Source of the DNA: CAYYJM01 sp964471755 | GTDB taxonomy: Bacteria > Planctomycetota > Planctomycetia > Gemmatales > Gemmataceae | Direction of reading: 5' to 3' | Assembly: GCA_964471755.1 (NCBI GenBank) | Contig: CAYYJM010000168.1 | Coordinates: 1-13,823 of the forward strand | DNA: 13,823 bases | Part shown: positions 5,277 through 11,948 of the stretch, in pieces | Layout of the letters: each line of letters begins with the position of its first letter | How positions within the stretch are numbered: the stretch's first letter is position 1 | Notes under the pieces: generated by a model | The model's database searches: none | The model's input: only the letters and a program-made list of their open reading frames with translations | What the model was told of the DNA's origin: nothing | Translations under genes and position numbers: made by a program

Positions 5277-6786
5277 ATGAACGGCCCCGATCTGCTGCGC
5301 AAGGTCGATGAACTGCATCGCGAACGTGCCATCCCGCGCGAGGTCATCTTCGCCGCCATCGAGAAGGCGCTCCGCCTGGCCATCCTGAAGCGGTACGACG
5401 ACGAGGACGACATCACCGTCACGATCGATCGCACCACGGGTGAGGTCTCCGCCCGGAAGGGCGAGCGGAGCATCAGCCCCGAGGAGCTGGGTCGGATCGC
5501 CGCCACCTCCGCCAAGAACCTCATGATTCAGTCGTTCAAGGAAGAGGAGACGAACACCCTCATCCGCGAGTTCCAGCCCAAGAAGGGTGAGATGATCGTC
5601 GGCAACGTGACGCGCGTCGATCACGGAGCTGCCACGGTCAACCTTGGCAAGACCGAGTCCATTCTGCCTCGCAGCGAGCAGATTCCCGGCGAGACACCGC
5701 ACGTCGGCGAACGCATCAAGGCGATCATCCTCGACGTTCGCAAGCAGGGCCATCGCGTCCGCATCGTGCTGTCCCGAACGCACCCCGACTTCGTACGCCA
5801 GTTGTTCGAGGAAGAGATTCCCGAGATTCAGGACGGCACCATCTCGATCCGGGCCGTGGCGCGCGAGGCCGGCTACCGCTCAAAGGTCGCCGTCAGCAGC
5901 ATCGACAGCAAGGTGGACGCCGTCGGAGCCTGCGTCGGCGTCCGTGGCAGCCGGATCAAGAACGTCGTCGAGGAACTCGGCGGCGAACGCATCGACATCG
6001 TCCGCTGGAACGACTCGTTCCAGGTGCTGATCCAGAACGCCTTGCAGCCGGCCGCGATCGAGGAGGTCATGCTCTACCCCCGGCTCGGTCGGGCGATCGT
6101 CCTGGTCAAGGAGGATCAGCTCTCGCTGGCCATCGGGCGGCGTGGCCAGAACGTCCGGCTGGCCTCGAAGCTGGTCCAGCGCGACATCGAGATCATGACC
6201 TACGATGAACTGGGTCAGGCCCTGGAGAAGGCCGAGTACTGGTTCCGGCAGATGGCCGGCGTGGACGACGCGATCATCGAGGCGGTCATCACCGAGGGCT
6301 TCCTGTCGTTCGATGATCTGACGCTGATCGAGGCAAGTGACCTGGCCGAGATGGCCGGCATCGGCGAGGACCAGGCGATGGACATCATCGCCGAGGCCGA
6401 GGAGCGGGCCGAGCGCGGCGACATGGATCAGGAGTGGGAACGNNNNNNNNNNGCCCGAAGGGGAAGCACCCAGCACGGTCCTTTCGCCGACTGAAGCCGC
6501 CGTTCGCCTGCTGGGCGATGGCGAACCGACCTCCGCTCCGGAGTCGGTGCCCAGTCTCGATTCCCTGTTCCGCGACCCCGTCGAGGAGCCGGAGTCGGGT
6601 CCCGAGGAGGAGCCGGTTTCGCAGGACACCGTGGAAAACGAGACCAGCGCGGAGCAATCCGCCGAGACGGACGAGAAGGTGGAGCCGAACCCGGCGGCAG
6701 ACCCGGTGTCCGAGGAACAGACCGAAGAACCCGCAGCGCTGGAAGGTTCGGCAAGTGATTTGCCGACGCCTCCGTCGGCATCTTGA
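5277..6786 (+). CDS. nusA: Transcription termination/antitermination factor NusA, interrupted by an assembly gap
   Basis: NusA binds RNA polymerase and nascent RNA and controls pausing, termination and antitermination. From the ATG at 5277 (AGGAG 8 bases upstream) come the N-terminal polymerase-binding domain, an S1 domain (about 104-170, GEMIVGNVTRV onward), KH1 with GVRGSRIK (about 220), KH2 with LAIGRRGQNVRLA (about 284), then a helical repeat (about 328-385, GFLSFDDLTLIEASDL) like the acidic repeats of E. coli NusA. Ten Ns at 6443-6452 break the frame. After them the good frame is shifted and encodes 110 residues of Glu/Pro/Ser-rich acidic tail ending at TGA 6784-6786. About 500 residues in all, normal for the family. 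The frame change is best explained by the placeholder gap, not by mutation. rimP is not upstream; infB follows as usual. Confidence 0.95.
6443..6452. other. Assembly gap (10 N) inside nusA
   Basis: The upstream NusA frame and the downstream acidic-tail frame join only if the true missing length is a multiple of three, so ten is a placeholder. Gene callers will truncate nusA or split it here. Confidence 0.95.
6761..6784 (+). terminator. Weak terminator-like hairpin at the nusA 3' end
   Basis: TGCCGACG (6761-6768) and CGTCGGCA (6773-6780) form an 8-bp stem with a CCTC loop, followed by only TCTT. It overlaps the last codons of nusA. It may slow or partly end transcription before infB; the T-tail is poor. 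Confidence 0.4.
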
Positions 6787-6828
6787 AGGCGGCCGGACGA
6801 GAGATTTTTGCTGGGAAGCCAGGTTTCT

Positions 6829-6909
6829 CTTTTCCTCCCGGCCAGTCTGGTTAGAATAGAGGAGAGCGGCCAGTTGCCGCGACCCTCCTGACCGATTCAC
6901 CCAAGGGAG
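6829..6909 (+). promoter_or_regulatory. infB promoter and leader candidate
   Basis: GTTAGAAT (6850-6857) contains a TAGAAT -10-like hexamer; the sequence 17 bases upstream (CTTTTC, 6829-6834) is not a convincing -35. A start near 6864 would give a 50-base leader with the stem GCGGC/GCCGC (6866-6880) flanked by AGGAG/CTCCT (6860-6864/6885-6889). The ribosome-binding site AAGGGAG is at 6903-6909, 7 bases before the TTG start. Confidence 0.4.
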
Positions 6910-6916
6910 TTCGGGT

Positions 6917-9900
6917 TTGCAGAAGGACCAACAAAAGTTCCGTATCTACGAACTAGCGCGCGAACTGGACATGGAGAGCAAGGCGCTGATCGACCTGTGC
7001 AAGCAGGCCGGCATCGAATTGCGCAACCAGCTCAGCAGCGTGGATGCGGACGTGCGCGATCAGATCGTGGCGCTCGTCAAGCGCGGGCCGCAAACAGCGG
7101 CACCGGCTCGTAGCCCGATCCCGGTCCCGGACCCGGACAGGAAAATGCGCACCCTGGCCCCCGGTCGCGTTCGCACCGATCGGCCGGGCACTCCTGCGGA
7201 CTCGGTCCCTACCCCCTCCACGACGTCCACGCCTGCGGTTCCGACCGAGACGCCGGTCGTCTCCACTCCGGAGAATACAACCACTCCCGTGCCTACCTCT
7301 GCAACCCTGGAAGAAAAGAAACCGGTAACGATCACCACCCCTGACGAGGCGCTCCAGGAGTCGGCCGACGAGACCGACACCGAGGAGACGGTCGATACCG
7401 AGCCGACGCCGGCACAACCGGAGCAGGCCCCGACGGTCAAGACTCCGCTGGCAGCGCCCGTTCCGGTAGCGACCGAGAAGCCGGTCGAGAAGGAACCGCA
7501 GAAGCCAGCGGCGGTCACGCCGGCAATTCCGGTTCCGACCGCGCCGGCTCCGACCGCGACGACGCCGCCGACTCAGCCGCAGCGGCCCGGTGGCCCGCAG
7601 CCGGTTCGTCCGCTGGGCGGTCAGCGAAACCACGGTCAGGTTCGCAATCTGAATGCCCGGCCTCAGCAGGCAGGGAACCGCCCGCCGCAAACCGGCGGTG
7701 ACACCCCGCCGCCGACAACGGGCACACCCCAGCCCACGAGCGGCCAGGAAACTCCGGCTCAGACGCCTGCTCAGCCTGCTCAGCCGACTCAGCAAACAGG
7801 CGGAGTCCGTCCGGTGGTGCCGCAGCGGCCTGGCTCGAACCAGCCGGTCGGCGGTGGTCGCCCGGTCGGCCAGGGTCAGACCGGTAACCGGCCAGGTCAG
7901 GGCCAGACGGGCCAGGGGCAGACCGGAAATCGTCCGGGTCAGGGCCAGGGCGGCCAGGGCCAGACAGGCCAGCAGAATCGGCCTGGTCAGGGTCGGCCTG
8001 GTCAGGGTCGGCCCGGCCAGGTGCGTCCTGGTCAGCAGGGTCCCGGCGGCCAGCAGGGCGGTCGCTCCATCGGTCAGCAGCAAGGCCGACAGACGGGCGG
8101 CGGACCCGGGCAGACCCAGGGTCAACAAGAGAGTAAGGGCCCGAAGAAACTCGGCAACATCTCTGCCGACATGCTCGGTGGTCGCAGTTCGATCACGCTG
8201 GAGGAACTGCGCCGCAAGCAGCGCGAGCAGCAGGGCGGGCCCCAGCAGCCGGTCACCGGCCAGCAGGCGGCCTCCGTCGGCGGTGAGGGGGCGGGCGACG
8301 AAACCGATGACGAACCAGTCGGCGGTCACAAGAAAGGTGCCGGCCACAAGGGGGCCGGTCCGGCGAGCAACGCTCCGGGCGTGGCCGGCCGCGATCAGCG
8401 CCACAAAGACCGCCAGCGCCGTCGCGACGAGGGAGGCGTCGCCGTCCGTGCCGGTCGGGTGGTCGAGCAGGAAGAATCCGGCCGTCGCCGGGGTGGCCAC
8501 AAGCACAAGCACAAGGAACAACGCAAGGGCACTGAGCAGCGCAAGGGCAAGGTCCCCATCTCGCTGCCGATCACCGTCCGATCCCTTTCCGAGGCGTCCG
8601 GCATGCGGTCGGGCGAGGTGCTGCTCAAGCTGATGCAGTTCGGTGTGGCCGGCATCAACATCAACTCGATCCTCGATCCGGAGCTGGCTGAGACCATTGC
8701 TCTGGAAAAGGGAATCGAGCTGGAGATCAAGCGCGAACTGGACGCCGAGGAACGGCTGAAGATCCTCGAAGAGCAGGCGGACGACCCGGCCGACCTGCTG
8801 CCGCGGGCTCCGGTCGTGACCATCATGGGTCACGTCGATCATGGCAAGACGACGCTGCTGGACAAGATCCGCGAGAGCGACATTGCCGGCGGCGAAATCG
8901 GCGGCATCACCCAGGTGATTCGCGCCTGGCGCGTCGATCACGGCGGCCGGCCGATCACCTTCCTCGATACGCCGGGCCACGAAGCGTTCACCAAGATGCG
9001 GGCTCGCGGTGCCAACGTCACCGACATCGCCGTCATCGTGGTGGCCGTCAACGACGGCGTCATGCCACAGACGGAAGAGGCCATCGCTCACGCCCGGGCC
9101 GCCGGCGTCTCGATCATCGTCGCCCTGAACAAGGTCGATCTGCCGGACGCCAACATTCAGAAGACCATCCAGGAGCTGATCCGCAACCAGGTCATCCCCG
9201 ACGACATGGGCGGCGACGTCCAGTTCGTCCAGGTCAGCGGCAAGACCGGCAAGGGGATTCCCGAACTGCTCGACACCATCTCCCTCGTTGCCGAGATGAA
9301 GGAGTTGAAGTCGAATCCGAAGAAGGCGGCTCGCGGTTCCTGCCTGGAGGCTCATCTCGATCCGGACGAGGGCGTTTTCGCCACGCTCCTGATCCGCGAG
9401 GGCACCCTGAAGCGCGGCGACACGATCGTCTGTGGTGGAGCCTACGGTCGAGTTCGGGCCATGTACAACGATCTCGGCCGCTCCATCCAGGAGGCCGGGC
9501 CGACGGTTCCCGTCCGGATCACCGGTCTGGATGAGGTTCCGAACGCCGACGATCCGTTCGCCGTGGTCGAGGATGTGACCGAGGCTCGCGAGATCGCCGA
9601 GAAGCGCAAGACGCGCACCCAGGAAGCGGCCATGTCGCGCCGGCCGGCCCTGTCGCTGGAACGGCTCGGCGAAATCAAGGTCACCGAGGTCAAGGTGATC
9701 CTGAAGGCCGAGGCCCGCGGTTCGATCGAGGCCATCCGGGCCGAGTTGGAGAAACTCCAGCACGAGGAGGTCCGCGTCCGCCTGCTCCACACCGGCATCG
9801 GTGGCATCAACGAGAGCGATGTGCAGCTGGCCCTGACCTCGCCGGAAGATACGCTCATCCTCGGCTTCAACGTCGTCGCCGACGACGGAGCCAAGACCCT

Positions 9901-10318
9901 CGCCGAGGAACGCGGCATCCAGGTCCGCCTCTACAACATCATCTACCAGCTCACCGACGACATCCGGTCGGCACTGGAAGGCAAGCTCAAGCCGCGCGAG
10001 GAGATCGTCTTCCTCGGCCGAGCCGTGGTTCGCGAAACGTTCAAGATCAGCCGCGTCGGCACGATCGCCGGCTGCTATGTCACCAAGGGCGTCATCGAAC
10101 GCAGTGCCAAGGTTCGCGTCATCCGCAACGGTGTGGTCATCTACCCGCCGGCCGACCGGACCACCGGCCTCGACTCGCTCAAGCGCTTCAAGGACGACGT
10201 GCGCGAGGTCAAGGAAGGCAACGAGTGTGGCATCAAGGTCGCCGGCTACGACGACATCAAGGTCGATGACATCGTCGAGGCGTACCGCATCGATCAGGTG
10301 ATGCGGACCCTCTCGTAG
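6917..10318 (+). CDS. infB: Translation initiation factor IF-2
   Basis: GTPase that places initiator tRNA on the 30S subunit and promotes subunit joining. It has 1133 residues against about 890 in E. coli, the excess lying in the linker. Order: IF2_N domain (RIYELARELDMESKALIDL, from residue 8), a low-complexity Pro/Thr/Glu then Gln/Gly/Arg linker (about 55-430), a Lys/Arg-rich stretch, a second IF2_N-like domain (from about 547), and the G domain with GHVDHGKT (about 637), GGITQ, DTPGHEAF (about 684), NKVD (about 737) and SGKTGKG (about 773), then the usual beta-barrel and tRNA-binding C-terminal domains. The TTG start is chosen because the conserved domain begins at once, AAGGGAG is 7 bases upstream and no ATG or GTG is available before it. 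ylxP and rbfA follow on the same strand. Confidence 0.97.
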   Translation: MQKDQQKFRIYELARELDMESKALIDLCKQAGIELRNQLSSVDADVRDQIVALVKRGPQTAAPARSPIPVPDPDRKMRTLAPGRVRTDRPGTPADSVPTPSTTSTPAVPTETPVVSTPENTTTPVPTSATLEEKKPVTITTPDEALQESADETDTEETVDTEPTPAQPEQAPTVKTPLAAPVPVATEKPVEKEPQKPAAVTPAIPVPTAPAPTATTPPTQPQRPGGPQPVRPLGGQRNHGQVRNLNARPQQAGNRPPQTGGDTPPPTTGTPQPTSGQETPAQTPAQPAQPTQQTGGVRPVVPQRPGSNQPVGGGRPVGQGQTGNRPGQGQTGQGQTGNRPGQGQGGQGQTGQQNRPGQGRPGQGRPGQVRPGQQGPGGQQGGRSIGQQQGRQTGGGPGQTQGQQESKGPKKLGNISADMLGGRSSITLEELRRKQREQQGGPQQPVTGQQAASVGGEGAGDETDDEPVGGHKKGAGHKGAGPASNAPGVAGRDQRHKDRQRRRDEGGVAVRAGRVVEQEESGRRRGGHKHKHKEQRKGTEQRKGKVPISLPITVRSLSEASGMRSGEVLLKLMQFGVAGININSILDPELAETIALEKGIELEIKRELDAEERLKILEEQADDPADLLPRAPVVTIMGHVDHGKTTLLDKIRESDIAGGEIGGITQVIRAWRVDHGGRPITFLDTPGHEAFTKMRARGANVTDIAVIVVAVNDGVMPQTEEAIAHARAAGVSIIVALNKVDLPDANIQKTIQELIRNQVIPDDMGGDVQFVQVSGKTGKGIPELLDTISLVAEMKELKSNPKKAARGSCLEAHLDPDEGVFATLLIREGTLKRGDTIVCGGAYGRVRAMYNDLGRSIQEAGPTVPVRITGLDEVPNADDPFAVVEDVTEAREIAEKRKTRTQEAAMSRRPALSLERLGEIKVTEVKVILKAEARGSIEAIRAELEKLQHEEVRVRLLHTGIGGINESDVQLALTSPEDTLILGFNVVADDGAKTLAEERGIQVRLYNIIYQLTDDIRSALEGKLKPREEIVFLGRAVVRETFKISRVGTIAGCYVTKGVIERSAKVRVIRNGVVIYPPADRTTGLDSLKRFKDDVREVKEGNECGIKVAGYDDIKVDDIVEAYRIDQVMRTLS
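7868..8062 (+). repeat. GQG-rich tandem-repeat tract in the IF-2 linker
   Basis: Degenerate codons for Gly-Gln-Gly-Gln/Arg-Pro-Gly units repeat throughout (GQGQTGNRPGQGQTG, then GQGRPGQGRPGQVRPGQ). One 15-base unit is exactly doubled (7981-7995 and 7996-8010) and a diverged third copy follows. Such tracts vary in length between strains through slippage. The protein segment should be disordered, basic and flexible. Confidence 0.8.
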
Positions 10319-10326
10319 GTTCTGGT

Positions 10327-10383
10327 GAGCGGAGCGATGGCGAGAGCCCGTGTCGTTCCGCTCGTACGGTTTCCTCCGGGCTC
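10327..10383 (+). other. Interleaved inverted repeats between infB and ylxP
   Basis: GAGCGGA (10327-10333) pairs with TCCGCTC (10357-10363), and GAGCCCG (10344-10350) with CGGGCTC (10377-10383). The order A-B-A'-B' means they form a pseudoknot or are mutually exclusive, as in an attenuator. The spacer between infB and ylxP is 94 bases, unusually long within this cluster. No T-run follows. Confidence 0.35.
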
Positions 10384-10412
10384 GTCTCGGCCGGCACGGC
10401 TGGCCGTTTACC

Positions 10413-10694
10413 ATGATCGTCGGCTCGCTTCGGGTCCGCCTGTTGATCCGTGAGTCGAGGACGCTGAAGGACAAACGACAGGTGATCCGCAGCATCAAGG
10501 ATCGGCTGCGGAACCAGTTCAATGTCTCCATCGCTGAGGTCGATGCGGAGGACCACCGGCAGATTGGCATCCTGGGTTTGGCCATGGTGAGCAACGAGAG
10601 CGGTCCGATCCGACAAACGTTTGAAGCGATCGTGCAAGCTTTACGCGCTCATCCGGTCGCCGAATTCCTGGGTCACGAACTGGAGGTTGGATGA
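10413..10694 (+). CDS. ylxP: YlxP-like DUF503 family protein
   Basis: A small protein of 93 residues with the DUF503 signature: MIVGSLRVRLLI, then SRTLKDKRQVIRSIKDRLRN and FNVSIAEVD. Members commonly lie between infB and rbfA, as here, and YlxP has been linked to ribosome assembly in Gram-positive bacteria; its biochemical role remains uncertain. I start at the ATG at 10413 because family members begin directly with the beta strand, although the ribosome-binding site is weak. An upstream TTG/GTG reading adds an Arg-rich stretch inside the hairpin region. The stop overlaps the rbfA start (ATGA at 10691-10694), so translation of the two is probably coupled. Confidence 0.88.
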   Translation: MIVGSLRVRLLIRESRTLKDKRQVIRSIKDRLRNQFNVSIAEVDAEDHRQIGILGLAMVSNESGPIRQTFEAIVQALRAHPVAEFLGHELEVG

Positions 10695-11137
10695 AGACGC
10701 ATCGCCTGGCCCGGATCGCCGAGGTGATCCGCGAGGTTGCCAGCGAGACGATTCTGTTCGAGTTGCAGGACCCTCGCGTCCGCATGACCACGGTCACGCG
10801 CGTCGAGGTGTCCGGCGACCTGCAACACGCCAAGGTCTACGTCAGCGTGATGGGGACCGAGGCGCAGCAGAAACTGACCCTGCGCACTCTGCAACATGCG
10901 GCCGGCTTCGTCCAGAGCCGGCTCGGCAAACGATTGCAGACGCGCTTCCTGCCCGTGTTGACCTTCGTGCTGGATCAGGGCGTCAAGAACAGCCTGGAGA
11001 TCACCCGGCTGATCAACGAGGCCCTGGGAGACTCGGCCGCCACGGCGGAGCCGACCACCAGCGATGCGACCCCTGATGAGGCGATGCCGGACGCGGGTGC
11101 CGATGGATCGGCCTCCACGCCGGCGGAGGAGACCTGA
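10691..11137 (+). CDS. rbfA: 30S ribosome-binding factor RbfA
   Basis: RbfA binds immature 30S subunits and helps mature the 5' end of 16S rRNA. The 148-residue product shows the KH-like family pattern: RLARIAEVIREVASETI, then LQDPRV (26-31), VTRVEVSGDLQHAKVYVSV (35-53), and SRLGKRLQTRFLPVLTFVLD (76-95). From about residue 114 it carries a 35-residue Ala/Thr/Asp/Glu-rich acidic tail not needed for the fold; such tails recur in this cluster (NusA has one). The ATG overlaps the ylxP stop and has GGAGG 4 bases upstream. A small ACGGG/CCCGT stem (11142-11154) with a pyrimidine-rich stretch follows the stop and could be a weak terminator. Confidence 0.95.
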   Translation: MKTHRLARIAEVIREVASETILFELQDPRVRMTTVTRVEVSGDLQHAKVYVSVMGTEAQQKLTLRTLQHAAGFVQSRLGKRLQTRFLPVLTFVLDQGVKNSLEITRLINEALGDSAATAEPTTSDATPDEAMPDAGADGSASTPAEET

Positions 11138-11200
11138 GCGGACGGGACTCCCGTGCGCGGTCTCTTCTCTGCCGTTTCCGAACGGAGTGTGCCAACCGAC

Positions 11201-11893
11201 ATGGCAACGACGACCAACAAACAGCGGCTGCTGAACCAGGTTCTGGCCCAGGCTCGCAAGGGGTCTGAGGCGTCGGAAGAGCGGAGCGTTCTGGAACAGG
11301 TCATCCTGGGCATCTGCCGGGAAGGGGCGACCACGCCGGAGGCCGAATCGGCTTTCCAGAACCTGAAGGCCCGCTTCTTCGACTGGAACGAGATCCGCGT
11401 CAGTTCCTACCGCGAGGTCGAGGAGGCCCTCGAACCTCTGCTCGACGCCGAGCCGAAGGCGCACCGGATCATCTTCTTCCTGCAAGAGGTCTTCGAGATC
11501 CACGTCTCGTTCGACCTGGACAAGTTGCAGAAGGAGGGCCTCAAGCAGGCCGTCAAGAAACTCTCCCGTTTCAAGACCGCCAACGATTTCGTCTGTGCCT
11601 GGGTGGCGCAGCAGTCACTGGGCGGCCATGCCATCCCGATCGATGCTCCGAGCCTGCGCTGTGTTCAGCGCCTGGGCCTGATCGACGAGGATCGCGACGA
11701 CCTGGAGTCCGTCCGGGCCAGCCTCGAACATCAGATTCCCAAGGCCAAGGGCGTGCAGTTCACCGAGGCCATCAGCCTGATCGCCGGTGACTTCTGCGAC
11801 GAGCAGCCACGCTGCACGGAATGCCCCCTGACCCGGGACTGTCCGTCGGCCCAGTCGCTGCCGATGGAAACGCCTCGTCGAAAGCCGAAGTAA
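11201..11893 (+). CDS. Endonuclease III-like HhH-GPD protein with 4Fe-4S cluster motif, degenerate hairpin
   Basis: The 230-residue protein has the layout of the Nth/MutY superfamily: helical N-terminal part, FKTANDFVCAWVAQQSL (124-140), IPIDAPSLRCVQRLGL (145-160) and a C-terminal cysteine cluster C199, C205, C208, C214. In E. coli Nth the matching text is LPGVGRKTAN ... VDTH, with catalytic Lys and Asp. Here K125 and D148 can be aligned to these, but the GVG hairpin is reduced to SRF and the Lys-Asp distance is 5 residues longer. The cysteine spacing is C-x5-C-x2-C-x5-C instead of C-x6. It may be a divergent DNA glycosylase or a non-catalytic DNA-binding relative. I start at the ATG at 11201 (CGGAG about 13 bases upstream, weak); a GTG at 11153 is the alternative. 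It lies between rbfA and polX. Confidence 0.75.
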   Translation: MATTTNKQRLLNQVLAQARKGSEASEERSVLEQVILGICREGATTPEAESAFQNLKARFFDWNEIRVSSYREVEEALEPLLDAEPKAHRIIFFLQEVFEIHVSFDLDKLQKEGLKQAVKKLSRFKTANDFVCAWVAQQSLGGHAIPIDAPSLRCVQRLGLIDEDRDDLESVRASLEHQIPKAKGVQFTEAISLIAGDFCDEQPRCTECPLTRDCPSAQSLPMETPRRKPK

Positions 11894-11907
11894 GCACCCA
11901 TCCATTC

Positions 11908-11931
11908 ACCGCCGGTTCGCCGGCGGTTCTT
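11908..11931 (+). terminator. TTCG-tetraloop hairpin after the endonuclease III-like gene
   Basis: ACCGCCGG (11908-11915) and CCGGCGGT (11920-11927) form a perfect 8-bp stem capped by the very stable TTCG loop, followed by TCTT. It starts 15 bases after the stop and ends 18 bases before polX. The T-tail is short, so it may instead be a transcript-stabilising hairpin. Its core resembles the palindrome at 13699-13716. Confidence 0.5.
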
Positions 11932-11948
11932 GCGCGCGAGGGTTGACC

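Noticed and set aside
6453..6494. NusA ending at the stop at 6494
   Set aside because: That frame continues only because Ns hide the true sequence. The shifted frame gives a long acidic tail typical of NusA and ends at 6786.
7868..8062. CRISPR-like array
   Set aside because: The periodic units are coding Gly/Gln/Arg/Pro codons within the IF-2 linker, without spacers of regular length.
6953..10594. A 1213-codon open frame antisense to infB and ylxP
   Set aside because: Its frame is a by-product of strong GC codon bias on the coding strand, it shows no family motif, and the opposite strand holds unmistakable IF-2 domains.
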